Origin: Endomychus coccineus
Taxonomy: Eukaryota; Arthropoda; Insecta; Coleoptera; Endomychidae
Assembly (NCBI GenBank): GCA_958510875.1
Contig: OY294067.1
Coordinates: 107,478,921 to 107,542,920 of the forward strand
Direction: 5' to 3'
Length of the DNA: 64,000 bases
Position numbers and translations under genes: made by a program. The notes beneath the pieces were generated by a model. It was given only the letters and a program-made list of their open reading frames with translations, searched no databases and was not told the DNA's origin. Below, one piece after another: positions 33,220 to 45,412 of the stretch (positions are counted from its first letter, which is position 1; every line of letters begins with the position of its first letter).

Positions 33220-33345
33220 AAACACATATATTGTCAATTCGAATGAACTTTCAATGCAATGACAGAATATAATTTCACGTATATCTACATATTTATCTGT
33301 TTCTAATCATTTCAAATATATTTTCGGTTCCTCTGAGTGAAGATA
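33220..33345 (+). repeat. Dispersed repeat, copy a
   Basis: About 120 bp from TTGTCAATTCGAATG to TATTTTCGGTTCCT; a diverged copy lies at 40808-40932. Confidence 0.75.
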
Positions 33346-33401
33346 GTAGTCACGTGATCAATTGTACAGCTTTTTGTAACAGAGATCAGTGCTTCTGATA
33401 T

Positions 33402-35057
33402 AGTCGAGGAAATAAAGCCGAAAAAAGGCCAAAGTAGAGAATAAAAAAGCGGTTGAATCGATTTTATGCTTTTTTTTAATCCATTCCAGAAGTAATTTTA
33501 AAAAAAATTTTACCAGTATGTTTTTGTTTACACGCATTTCATCATTTCTACAGAAGAAGAAAATGCATCTTCCTGAATTCACTTTCAGGAGCTGAAATTC
33601 AATGTGAAAAAAAAAGGGATCAGATATATCCAGGATAGGCCAGAAATTCTTACTCGGGAATTTTTGAGGTTGATTCTGGAGGTCAAATATTGAAGCAACG
33701 ATGCAGCTGGGAGCCAGGGTATCCTGGTACCCACATCGTTTCCAGGATATTCAGGATTGTCCTCAATCGTCACCTACTGGGGGTCAGGATACCTTTATTA
33801 TCTAGGTCATCTCCTAGGAATGTTTTTTAATATACTCAGAAACGCAACCAAAATGACCTCTCGGAGGTTTTTAGGATCGATGATGATGATTCAAACTTCG
33901 ACGTACCTGAGGCTCAGGACATCCTGGAACTAACGTCGTCTTCAGGGAATTTGTGAAATTGTCTTTTGGAATGGGATGAAACTTGTGAGGGAGGTTTTTT
34001 TGAGGTCGCCGGTTGTGACTATGACCTCAATAGTCACCTAGTGGTTAGGATATCCTAATGTGCTAGGTCGTCTCTAAGAATTGTTTTTTAATATGCTCAG
34101 AAACGCAACCAAAATCGTCTCTCGGGGGGTTTTTAGGATCGATGACCACGATGGTGCCAGATTCAAACTATGACGCACCTGGGGCTCAGGATATCCTGGT
34201 ACTAACGTCGTCTCCAGGTACTTCGTGAATCTGTTTTTTGGAATGGGATGACACTTGTAAGTAGGGGAGGTTCTTTAGTCTAATAAATAATTCAAAAAGT
34301 TGAAGTTCGTGTCTTACGATACGTTTTTTTTTTTGTTTTTTATTGTAAACTTATCTGTTGTAGTTTGATTCTTAATAAAACATACCCAATTATTGAAATT
34401 TTCACATTTTTGCCATTAAAATCAAAAATATTTCACTATTATTTTTTTCGCACTTGAAAAACTCAATCAAGTTTGATTACAGTGCAAAACGTATTTTTTG
34501 AATTTTTTATTGCCGATCTGTTCATAAGATGCATCTTCGATTGATTCCGACTCCATAATCGTGATCAACGCTAAAAAACCTCGAGACATAAATTTGGTTG
34601 CATTTCAGAGCATATTAAAAACAATCCCTAGAGACGACTTCTGACCACCAGATGACTATTGAGGGTCATGGTCATGACCGGCAAAATCGAGAGAACTTTC
34701 CTACCAAGTTTTACTCCATTGCACAAGATATTTTCACGAATTTCCTGGAGACGACGTGGGTACCAGGACGCCCTAGCCTGTATGTGCGTCGTTGCTCCAA
34801 TCCATGATCAGCAACCCCAAAAAATTGTTCTGGCCTATTCCGGCTATATTTGGCCACTCTTTTCACATTGAATTTTAGATCCTGAAAATTTATTCAAAAA
34901 GATGCATTTATTTTCCTCTGAAGAAATGGTGAAATGCATGTGAACAAAAAACAAACTGGTACGTAACTTTTTTTAATGACTTTTACAGACTAAGAAAAGC
35001 GTCAAAATCGATTAGGCCGCTTTTTTATTCGACCTCTTCGGCCTTGTTTCCTCGACT
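33402..35057. mobile_element. Long-TIR element with internal tandem repeats (family GTC-AG, copy 2)
   Basis: Ends AGTCGAGGAAA and TTTCCTCGACT, flanked by TAT on both sides. Arms of about 400 bp pair (33402-33800 with 34650-35057), sharing GCGGxxTAATCGATTTT and the CAGGATATATCC-like stretch. The middle has two units about 260 bp apart starting GCTCAGAAACGCAACCAAAAT (33835 and 34095). A CATGATCAGCAACCCCAAAAA word lies at 34802. No coding sequence. Confidence 0.82.
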
Positions 35058-36260
35058 TATAGGAGATAATGTCAATATACTGCCCGGAGGTTGATGTCGA
35101 ACATGTTTCTGATTTTAAGTTTCCCGAAGAATATGTACTTTCATTTAAAGATCTATTCCAAATTGGATTAGAAATTGGTATATTTTCAATGATAATAAAT
35201 AACGTACGAATGCATGAAATTGCTCAGAGGGCAACGTTACAATATGTTATCTGATTTCTATTTTAATTGATAAATGAGAATTCTCACGGAATAGTTAGTG
35301 TATATAAGTGCAATGAATTGTAGATCCCATTTAATCTCTTCTAATGGATTGATTCATTACTTATTAGTGAAAGATGAACATTTGCTTCATATGTGGGTAG
35401 TTATTTCGGTTATCATATACGGGCTAGTTGTATTTGCTTCTATCATAATTGATCAAATTTGATTTGGGGACGCCTCGTGACTCATTCAATTGCGTGTGAA
35501 TTTCATATGGGGGCAGGAAGAATCTCTGAATTAGGCTGCGAATGACAATTTTTAAAAACCAAATGAGAATTATTACCAACATATGTTTCGTACGAATACT
35601 CTGTAATGTAAGATGAAGGGCAGCTTGAGATTTTCAATGAAGCTTTCACAGACTGATAATAGTAACTAGGCGTACCCGAGTTGAGTCGGCCTACTAACAG
35701 TCTCAGTGACAGTTATGACGACCTGGTGGTCTACCACTCGCCATACTTCTCAGTGTGTTGACAATTACGAGCTTTTCCATAATTTTCGAAGACTCATCCT
35801 AGCCACACCACATACCTTTTTTGAATTGTTAGAGTTTTTGGCACATTTACAGTCTAGCCCTTTTCGGACGATACCTCAACCACCACTCTACCCTCTGCAA
35901 TTTTTTCTAACGAGCTGGTCACCAACACTATTAATATATGAGATAATGAAATATATAAGTGAATATTTTTGATAATAAAAGGGGGACTTGGAGGTTTGAT
36001 CGTGGAATTGTACTCGTATTACACTGAATCATGTAGGAATAGCTTACTCTAATGTCATTAGATTTGAATGTCTGTTAGGAGTTATAAAAAATCATTCAAT
36101 CTTCCTCGAGGATATCACAGGGATATTATCAGCAAGCCTTTATAATAGCTTCTCGAATATCTAGATAATTCAACACAAGTTTGGCATCGAAATTGTTGAG
36201 CTGCGACCATTGAAAGAAAATTAGCTTAGTTCGGAATAGTGAATCTTTTTGTTCACGAAT
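35058..36260. other. Unassigned sequence
   Basis: No gene recognised; short open frames here show no family features. Confidence 0.35.
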
Positions 36261-36699
36261 ATAATCATCAGTGGCGGCTCCTCGAAGGAGGCTAAGGAGG
36301 CTCAGCCGCCTCACCAATTCATCTTAATGATCATTCTCCATTTTATTTCCTATTTCTCTGATAATTCTTTAAATTTTACAATTAATTCCCCGTTCTCAGT
36401 AGTTATTTTTAATCTGGCAACAGTGGCTAGAGGCTAAATTCTCTATATATCTCAAACGCTAAATACGTGTAGTCAACACAGTTGCCGTTTTTCCTACCAG
36501 TTCAATTGCCAAGTAGGGTAAAACAGCGGGTATGGCAACATTCTCTGTAGGCTAGCTTCTCGTTCGCACTCGGTGGAAATACGATTACTTCCTACCCTGC
36601 GAGCTGCGAGGCGGCGACACGAGACACGTGCGTCAGTTATTGTTTCTGTTTCGCGATGCGGAGTAAGGTTAAGTTATAATTTATCTGTTCCGTGAGTTA

Positions 36700-37010
36700 T
36701 TTAACGTTAAAATGTGCAGTTGCTGACTTCTTAGAAAATCCATTTAGTGGATTAACATATTACAGAAAAGAGTTTTTAAAAAATAAACGGCTTTTATCGG
36801 ATTTGAAAGGATTAGTGATGACAGGTATGTTTCAAAATCGAAATACACAATAAATTATATTGCTTGCTATTTACATCTGATACAACTTCATGTTGGGGGC
36901 ACTCGGGTTATGATGATTTGAAAAATTTAGCTCGTGGTATAGACAGACATGAAAAATAGCAGGAACATATTACATCGAGTATTGAGTTTAAATTAACCGG
37001 TAAAGAGAAT
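36700..37010 (+). pseudogene. hAT transposase N-terminal remnant (TTF-type zinc finger)
   Basis: Pieces on the plus strand resemble the DNA-binding TTF-type finger of hAT transposases: NPFSGLTYYRKEFLKNKRLL near 36745, then CWGHSGYDDLKNLARGIDRHEK near 36890-36955. The reading frame is broken by stops between them and after the second block. Confidence 0.55.
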
Positions 37011-37079
37011 ATTGTTAAAGGAGGAAAACCTATAATTTGATAGACAAGAAACTACATTATAAACAACTTTTCTTATGAA

Positions 37080-37292
37080 ATTTCAGATACTATTAAAGGT
37101 CAAATTGAGATTCGATTTTCCGATTTACATGAATTGAAGTTTTTCGACTTGACGAATAGAAGATTTCTAGAATCTTTTTCAAAAGAGTTTCCCAATACAC
37201 TTTTAGATAACTTAGTTCTAAAATATAAATTTTTTGATAAAATAGCACTGCACAATGAATTATATGTTGTATACTCGGATAAGATATTTTAG
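37080..37292 (+). pseudogene. hAT transposase middle fragment
   Basis: A short open stretch (KGQIEIRFSDLHELKFFDL, then LESFSKEFPNTLLDNL) fits the region between the catalytic domain and the C-terminal dimerisation domain. The catalytic core before it is largely missing. It ends in a TAG at about 37290. Confidence 0.5.
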
Positions 37293-37315
37293 GCCAGTAC
37301 GACATTCACGCCGAT

Positions 37316-37621
37316 ATGATAAAATATATGATAGACAATGATTTGCAAGTTTTATCTCAGTTTCATAAACTACTTTGTTTGACAGTAACCATTCCTGTCA
37401 CGTCGGCATCGGTGGAGAGATCATTTTCTACTCTCAAACGAATTAAGACTTACATGCGAAATACAATGGGCCAAAATCGTTTATACAATGTTAGTTTGAT
37501 ATCTAATGAAACCGATTTAGTAAAGCCCTTAAAACAAAATGATACATTTTATGATAATATTATTGATCATTTTTCGCAAACTAAAGACCGTAGAATTACG
37601 TTTATATATAAAAAAAGTTAA
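37316..37621 (+). pseudogene. hAT C-terminal dimerisation domain
   Basis: About 100 residues with the hATC signature LTVTIPVTSASVERSFSTL followed by RIKTYMRNTMGQNRL and SNETDL. This domain mediates transposase dimers. It starts at an internal Met and is only the end of a protein usually 500-700 residues long. Poly-A-rich sequence follows to the right TIR. Confidence 0.92.
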
Positions 37622-37902
37622 TAAAAATAATAAAATAAACAAAATATGAAAAATTTCAAAAAAAAAAAGAAAAAATATCATAAATTCAAAAAAAAAAACG
37701 AAAATAAAAATTTTTTGCCAAGAGAAACTCTACACCTCCACGTTGGTTCTTGCTTGGCAACAATTAATTTTGTCACTGAAGTAGCTGGTATGGTCGCTGT
37801 GCAAAGGTTACATTTATTGGCTGAATATAGTATATTTTTACAAAAACGTTTTATGTCTAGCCTCCCCTCTCAAAAAGTTCACGAGCCGCCACTGATAATC
37901 AT

Positions 37903-38267
37903 TCGCGTAACCCAACATCTATAGTGTGTCGGAGGTGTCATTTATAAATTCATTTATAACGTCCGTACATCTAGCATTTTCAGTTTCAGATTTCAAATTC
38001 GAAATAGTTACAAAAATTGACGGAAATTAGACGTTAAGAAGGAAAAGGGGTCGCATTTTTGATTAAACAAATTCATGTAATGCTAACGTAACGGTCAAGT
38101 TAAAATTGCTACCCCCATATCTTTCCGACAAAAAGTTTTGCACAGTTATCATTACTACCCACATATCTCTTGAAAACATCTTCTTAATGTTCAGCTATTT
38201 GTCGTATATTAGTCGTTCACCTATTTATAATGTAAGAGTCAAATTAAACATTCTCTTTTCACAAGTG
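37903..38267. other. Unassigned spacer
   Basis: Nothing recognisable between the hAT element and the next TIR element. Confidence 0.4.
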
Positions 38268-40577
38268 GTCCAGTCCAAAGTATGAAAAAGATCTACAATT
38301 TTATAGACTGGAAGAAAATGCAAAATTCTTCTGATGTTGAAATAATATGATGCCGTGATATGTCTCTGTACAATTTTCACTAAAAGAAAGGAAATTCTGA
38401 AAAATTGGTGGAAAATTGCGTCGTTGTTCCTTCATATTCCTATCTCGGTCCTCGTTCAACGTGTCTAATTATATGTTTCATTTCATGATCCTAAAATCAA
38501 AATCGGAAAACTCCGGTAAATGAGAAATTACTTTTCTACACTACTAACTTTAATTAATTCGTTTTTCGAAAAACTATATTCAGTGTTATTGGGATTATAA
38601 GGTAGCGTGATGGTTCTCGGTACAAATTTCACTAGAAGAAGAAAAAATCTGGAAAATTGGTGGAAAGTTTCGTCGTTTTTTCTTCATATCCCTATCTCGA
38701 TCCTCGCTCAACGTGTTTAATTACATGTTTTCGTGGTCGCTGAGTTTTATTTCATGATTATAAGATCAAAACCGGAGATAGTTTTCCGGAAAACTCCGGG
38801 AAATGAAAAATTACGTTTCTACACGACTAACTTTAATTATTATTGATGTTATCGGAATAATAAGGTACCGTGATGGTTCCCGGTACAAGTTTCACTGAAA
38901 GAAGGAAAATTCTGGAGAATATGTGGAAAATTGGGTCGTTTTCCTTCACATTACTGTCTCGATCTTCGTCCAACGTGTCAAATTAGATGTTTTGTGGTCT
39001 ATGCGTATTATTTTATGGTTATAAAACAAAAGCACATAGTTTTCTAGAAAACTCCGAAGAATGAAAATTTGACATTATTTACACGACAATTGTTTATTGC
39101 TATTTTGTTTTTCGAAAAATTTTTGGCAATTATTATAGTACATAACTTCAAGTAGGTACCTCTAATTATAATATGTACAGTACCTCTTTCAAAGCAGGTA
39201 AAAAAAGAGCAGACGTTTTTGAAGTATCAAAGATGATGCGGGGTACGTGTACCATAGACATCCTATACACAAGATCTCTATGACGTGGGAACGTTAACGC
39301 GTACGGAGAACACAGCAGCTGTCTTTGAGTGTGGAGGATTAGGAACTGGCATCTGTGATGCGGCTGTAAAATCATGTCCTTTTCTTAATTTAATTTATAA
39401 AACACGAGGACTTCATGAAATATCGATTTGTATTAAAAGTTAGTAATCGAAAATGAAATTATATTAACTAAATTAACGTATATGTGCATTCGAAAAAAAA
39501 AATGTCAGCTGAGTAACTTAAAAACCTAATTCACAACAAAACGAACAGCTCGCAAATTTGTGGTTGATTCTGGATTCACGATTTTTTCTGAAAAAAAGTT
39601 GATTTTGATAATATGAAAGAAGAGTCGCATATATAACCGAGTAATATCATCATTATTATACAGATTTTTCACTACAATTTTCTTAAAAAAAAGTTGATAT
39701 TGAAGTTTGATCAAATCTTCATTTTCCGGAAATTCTCGGAGAACTATAGTTTGTTTTTGATTTTATAACCATAAGGTAATACTCAGCGACCACAAAAACC
39801 TATAATTTGTCATGTTGGACGAGGACAAATACAGCAATATGAAGGAAAACGACGCAACTTTCCACCAATTTCTTTCTTTTAGTGAAATTTGTATCAAGAG
39901 CCATCACGTTACCTTATTCTTCCAATAACACTGACTGATATTTTTCGAAATAAAAAAATTATTGAAGGTTGTCGTGTAGAAATGATGAAATATCATTTTT
40001 CGGAGTTTTCCGGAAAACTATCGTCTATTTTGATGTTGTGATCATAAAATAATACACAGCGACCTTGAAGACATATAATTAGACACATTGGACGAGGACC
40101 GAGATAGGAAAAACGACGCAATTTTCAAACCGATTTTCCAGAATTTCCCATTTTTCAGTTAAATTTGTACCGAGAACCATCACAGCATTTTATTATTTCA
40201 ATACTACAGTCCGGGAAGAAATTTGTTTGTTGCTAAGGTTTGGAAAATGTTTCCGGATTTTCCAGTAAACGGGCTGGATTTACCATTTTCAGAGTTTGGA
40301 TTCGAGTTCAGCGGAAAAAAAATTCCCTAATACAAAATTTCATAAACTTTGGATTAGAAGAGCCCGAAATATTCCATTAGTTATAAAAGACACTCTATTT
40401 GTTAATTGAAAATGGTTTTTCATCGTTTATCAATAAGTAATATTAATCGCGAATCCCCTTTTTTCTGAATAACGATGTGTAAGCTAAGCTGAACACGATG
40501 CGAAAAGTATTTTGCATTTTTGTGCGGTCTATAAAATCTTAGTAATGACCCCTATTTTTACACACATTTGACTGGAC
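38268..40577. mobile_element. Long-TIR element with about 260-bp tandem repeats (family GTC-AG, copy 3)
   Basis: The left end GTCCAGTCC and the right end GACTGGAC pair. Inside them both ends keep ATTTTATAGAC and AAATGCAAAAT at matching places. The left side holds three units (TATCTCG at about 38441, 38692 and 38954). The right side holds two inverted units (GGACGAGGAC at about 39818 and 40091). GGTCGCTGAG lies at about 38743 and CTCAGCGACC at about 39783. No target duplication is evident and there is no coding sequence. Confidence 0.72.
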
Positions 40578-40807
40578 TAAAGACTAATGAACAAAGTTAA
40601 TTTCATGGAAGTATAACATTTATTACAATCAAATGCGCATTGTGTATCGGCCTCTACCTACACCGCTGTCTACCGCTATTTTTCCCATTGTTTATTTAGA
40701 ATATTCATAAATACATATAATACAGTCGCACATTTAACTTACAGAGGTGTTCGAAATCGTAAAATTGTGATAACAATAGAACGTAACAATAGTACCAACC
40801 CGAAAGA

Positions 40808-40932
40808 CATATGTTGTCAATTCGAATGTACTTTCAGTGTTATGACATATATTATAATTAATCGTATTTATACGTCTTTATCCATCTCTAATAATTTGCA
40901 ATATATTTTCGGTTCCTATGGATAAGGGACAT
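40808..40932 (+). repeat. Dispersed repeat, copy b
   Basis: Diverged copy of 33220-33345 in the same orientation. Confidence 0.75.
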
Positions 40933-42655
40933 TAGTTTGTCAACTTCCTGGCTTTAACACAAAGAACAGTTATTGTATCCAAAAATCAACCAATTAACAC
41001 CGAATTACCGCTCGGACGTAATACATCATCACCTGAAGGCATGTTTTATTGATTGTAGTACTATTTCAAGATAAATTCAATTCACATACAGATCACCCTT
41101 CCGCCAAGAGTTCCTTTAACGTTATAATGAACTCCGATCAAATCTGTACAATGTAAACAGTTTGACAGCTATTTAAAAACTCATGCTTTTATAATGTTTC
41201 CAAAAAGTTGAATATGTTACACTATCTGCTTACAAAGAATTTTGAATGTTCCTCAATTTACTTGTCGATTTGCTAATCCTAGTTTTCTCAGCTCTACAGT
41301 TTACCTCATCCGTTATTCTTGATAAAAATCGATTTCAAGGTGCATATTGGACTGATCCCTGTTCTTACTGATTATGCTAATGCCAAATGAGAGAAAGTTC
41401 GTTATAAGTTCTTGGGAATCCTTTTTCAATATGATGTTAACTGACCTTCTGAACATTCGATTTTTCCAATGGCGTAAATTCATCTTATATCGTTATGATT
41501 CATGTTATTCAAGATTATTCAAAACAAGTTGATAAACAAGATAATAGAGAAAGAAGATTTAAGTAGAATGAATATAATAATTTGTCACGTATTGCATTGA
41601 ATTGGAAATTGGGCATTATAATTGCATGTTCTACATAAGTCAACAAGTTAGAGAGGATAAAATACTGCACTTCAAGAAGTTTCATATTAGATCAGGATTT
41701 CATTTCGAACACTCATTCACATCAATGGCACATGAAAAATGAAGTAGTTGTGTCAATAGATCGTCATACAAAACTCCATAACATTGATCATTTCGAATCG
41801 AGAAAGGAGTATATAATTTAAGACATGATATTTGCCAAAATACATGTAACGTTAGGCAATGATATCAAAAAAAATTCCATTCTATCAAAGCATATATCAA
41901 GCCTTACCGGAATCTCTAAAGATAGATATTACCACATGAAATAAACCCAATTTATGTAAATTGTTCGGCCGTTATCATTTAATTCTCACGTCTCTAACGC
42001 TCCCCACATTTCAGCCACCTGAAGGTAACGCGTATATAACATTCCCCTACGTCAGAAATCCATTCCCACGGTCCTGTACACAAGCCAACCAACACCTTGC
42101 TGCTTGTTCCTTGGATCTGGGATATGGTTAGAATTCTATAAACGGCTCTCGTTCTCTCACCCTCCGTGTAGGGTGGGTAATACGACGTTACACACTATTG
42201 CGTCGTTTCTGCCCTGATTTTCTCACATGTCCACTCTCGACCTGATTTATTTTACCGGCCGCATGATTTATGAACTGGATCGTCATTTGCAATTCAAACC
42301 GGAGAAATAAATTCTTCTTAAGTAGAAAAGCTATGCCCATCTATCTTATAGTAGATATAAATTAATATCGGTAAGCTAGACGAAGAGAAGTCGAGTTTTT
42401 GCCATTTATAAATGAGTAAATAAACTGGCACTGTAAATGTCGAGTCCCAAATCATTGGAAAATTGAATGTTTGGAAGAAAACGTCACTTCCAAATTTAAG
42501 AACTTACAGCACAATTTATTTGTTGGGAAGAATGTCTTCCTTGCAGAATAAATCAGGTGTGATGAATTAAGCTCAAGTCCGATTGAAATGCGATAAGGAA
42601 CAACTCTGTTATTAGAAACAATAATTTTGATCCAACGACACATGTATATTTCCAG
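40933..42655. other. Unassigned sequence
   Basis: No gene recognised. A TATATAAC at about 42032 precedes a comparatively GC-rich 250 bp, but no ATG-initiated frame of useful length follows. Confidence 0.35.
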
Positions 42656-42670
42656 TAATATTGATTTTCA

Positions 42671-42712
42671 CTTCCCTCACTATATACTATACTAAAGTAT
42701 GAGGGAAGTATT
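42671..42712. repeat. Short inverted repeat
   Basis: ACTTCCCTCA and TGAGGGAAGT face each other across about 20 bp; probably a remnant of a transposon end. Confidence 0.6.
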
Positions 42713-44340
42713 GTAATGTGGCTAAAATTTTCTAGATTTTCGCAAAAATTGAGCTGAATCGATGACTATTTTTAGGATGATGTGCATATGTATATAATCA
42801 TTTAACCCACTATGTAAACGATTGCGCCGTTCCTATTGGTCGTGTTCATTTCAAATTTCACACATCGCTTTAAAGTATTGAAAATAGAAACTGTATTGTT
42901 TTTGAGTGCAGTAGCCCCATGCAAGTAGTACTTTTGACATTCATGTTTAGTGTTTTCCGGTTATAAATATACACACTCATACATTCAACTCGCAGAAGTA
43001 TCTGAAATTCTTATTTTAATATCAGAAAAACGTCATCGAAGGGTGATACAGCTTAGAATTAATTCCATACTACAGAAAAGAGCCCATGTCCTCTCACCCC
43101 TAGCAGCGTGCGCAGTAACAATTGAATTCAGCACTGATTTAGCATGATCGGTTGTATCGTTGATAACTCGCTTGCAATATATAATGAATTAGCTTCTAGT
43201 TGTGTAGCGCAGGTTCGAAACTTAAAGGCTGCCAAACAATTATTTTTTATTTATTTCTAGAACATACGGTTGAGGGGAGACAGTGGTATCTAAATCACAG
43301 TTATTTTTTGGAAATATGAGAAATACAATATATCACAACATCGGTGAAAAACTTTTTGAACAAATAAAAATCTGGGCAGGCCTAAGCATTGACGTTCACT
43401 AACAAACAACTTTAATCAATAATAAGAGTTCTGGAGTTCAATTTGGGTGGTTCTTCCGAATTCCTTAATTTTGGACAGTTGAAAGAAGCGCTATAGGCAA
43501 GCATTCCTGAATAATTATTTCTCAAAATTCTCTTAGTCATGTATTGATCACAGAGAGCTATGTTTTATTGTCTTGAAAATTATAATAGAGAAAAATTTAG
43601 GCAACCAATTATCATTTGTTGAAAATCCAAAATGACTGAAGTTCCATCAACTGATTAATCATTCCCTTTCTGAGATGTCACAACTTTTCCTACAGAATTC
43701 ATAAATTCTGTAGAAAACTGCATCTCCTCAACAATTATAGCAAACAATAAATAACTCAATGACCTCACAAAATCGGATAAGTTCATCGAATAAGACAATA
43801 ATTCTTGCATTATAGTGTCATCCTGACATACCATTTTTGTTTTCGTATTTGTCTGATACATAGAATTAATAATCACTCTCGGTCAATATGAAGTAACATG
43901 ACACAAGATGCACATTTGAATGAATCTAGCTGGAAAACTATTCATAGCTTATGTGGTTATCGATCCGAAGTATTTTATATCAAATTGAAAATAAGTTTTT
44001 TAATTATACCAAATAGTTGATGATCATTTTCAGTACTTTTCATAACATTTCCAATAATAACTCATGAAACATATGAAACATGTTTCCCTCCTTCGGAAAA
44101 TATAATGAGAATGATTTTTGGTCAACGATTTCGACATTTTTGTGATTTCTATTAGGAAGTTTCTCAGGTTTTATTGTTCAGTGCATTATCAATAATGAAA
44201 TTAATCACATATTGAAGCTTTAGAACAGATCCATGGAGAAATTAGTGAAATAACATGATCTTGATTTTACTATTTGATTAGCAAAAAGTAGGAATAATTT
44301 TCTTCTTAGTATTGTCTCATCTAGCTCTAGCCTACGAATC
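42713..44340. other. Unassigned sequence
   Basis: No gene or repeat that I can support in 1.6 kb. Confidence 0.35.
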
Positions 44341-44344
44341 GATT

Positions 44345-44960
44345 CCATCCTTCCTGTGCAATCATCAATTCTGCGATTGAATAAGGAGCTGAATTTCATG
44401 CTCGTATATGTTTTCCAGGATTCCCATGTGTTCTATAGAATTTATAGGACGCAGGACGCAATCTCGACATCTACAATTCACTGGTTCACTGATTGGGCTG
44501 AGGAAAGGGATTAGCAAAAATTTATCATAAAGTCGACATAAGTTAAAATATGCTCCGAGGATGTGTCGTTCATCATTGATCCGAAAATCCATCCCATACA
44601 TCCAATGAGCTCCGTGCGACTCTCTCAACTAATGCCAGCCCATAGCATAATGTAAATGCCACAGTCTAAAACTAGGTGCAACATTACATTTGACAAAACT
44701 TTCCCCTGACTTTCTGTATACTCGAATACGTTCAGGCTTACATATTTGTATCTTTGTTTTGCCTGTAAAGAAACTTTTCCCCATTGATGTTCATTCCAGT
44801 TACCACGTTCTTTTGCAAATTGTAACCGTTCAATGTTTTGACCTGGAAGACATCGGGGAGCTCTGGCAGGGCGATTTGAATTTGAACTGACCTTCTCAAT
44901 TCTTCTCATTTCTGTTTTGACAGATCTTATCCATTTTTCAATTGCGGATCTGAAATTGCG
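44345..44960 (-). pseudogene. Tc1-like transposase fossil
   Basis: Minus-strand pieces in shifting frames resemble a Tc1-family transposase: NIERLQFAKERGNWNEHQWGKV, a VMLHLVL-to-AGIS segment in the position of the usual V.VWAGIS block, and near 44450 RPINSIEHM, the counterpart of the SPDLNPIEH motif holding the last acidic residue region. Stops and frameshifts are frequent. No TIRs were found. Confidence 0.7.
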
Positions 44961-45088
44961 CGATCTTGGAAATATTGAATTCTCAAATTAATATTGGTAA
45001 TCTCTTGGCGATGAATATTTAATCGCCGTATTATATATACAAATTCTTGGGAAATAGGTCACAATAACACTCTGTTTTAAAATTTTTT

Positions 45089-45130
45089 GTCTTTACGTAC
45101 GTTTCGGTCTCACGACCATCATCAGAAGAC
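45089..45130 (-). ncRNA. Hammerhead ribozyme-like motif, left arm
   Basis: On the minus strand: CTGATGA (45125-45119), stem II GGTC/GACC with loop GTGA, then GAAACGTACGTA. Stem I forms GTCTT/AAGAC and stem III ACG/CGT with a 2-base loop, placing a GTA cleavage triplet before AAGAC. One extra base lies between CTGATGA and stem II. Confidence 0.65.
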
Positions 45131-45308
45131 TTATTACTCCAATAACCGGAATTATAACACAGCAATGCTATGTTATAATTTGCTATGTTATAATTCCGAT
45201 TTCATGTTTCTGTTCGTTTCGGCGACGTTGACATTTAAACGAAATTTGTGCGATAAGGACGCTTTGTGTTAATACAATTATTTCTAAGTAATCAGGTTAT
45301 TGAAGTAA

Positions 45309-45350
45309 TAAGTCTGATGATGGTCATGAGACCGAAACGTACGTAGAGAC
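45309..45350 (+). ncRNA. Hammerhead ribozyme-like motif, right arm (stem I lost)
   Basis: CTGATGA 45314-45320, stem II GGTC/GACC with loop ATGA, GAAA 45334-45337. Relative to the left arm, bases before CTGATGA are deleted and the 3' strand reads GAGAC, so stem I no longer pairs. Confidence 0.5.
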
Positions 45351-45412
45351 AAAAAATTTTAAAGCAGAGTGTTGTTGTGACCTATTCCCCAAGAATTTTT
45401 ATATATAATTTA

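Larger units (their letters stand above)
36269..37894 (+). mobile_element. hAT transposon with internal deletion
   Basis: The left end CAGTGGCGGCTCCTCG and the right end GAGCCGCCACTG are flanked by a perfect 8-bp target duplication ATAATCAT (36261-36268 and 37895-37902). That is the hallmark size of hAT elements. Only fragments of the transposase remain, so it is non-autonomous. Confidence 0.95.
45031..45412. mobile_element. Palindromic element with a hammerhead-like motif in each arm
   Basis: The arms (about 45031-45145 and 45290-45412) are inverted copies sharing AATTCTTGGG, ATAGGTCACAA, the ribozyme-like region and TTATTAC..CAATAACC. The loop between them is about 140 bp with a direct repeat of GCTATGTTATAATT. 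There is no coding sequence. Confidence 0.85.

Noticed and set aside
42030..42037. TATATAAC as a promoter
   Set aside because: No ATG-initiated frame or splice donor of useful form follows.
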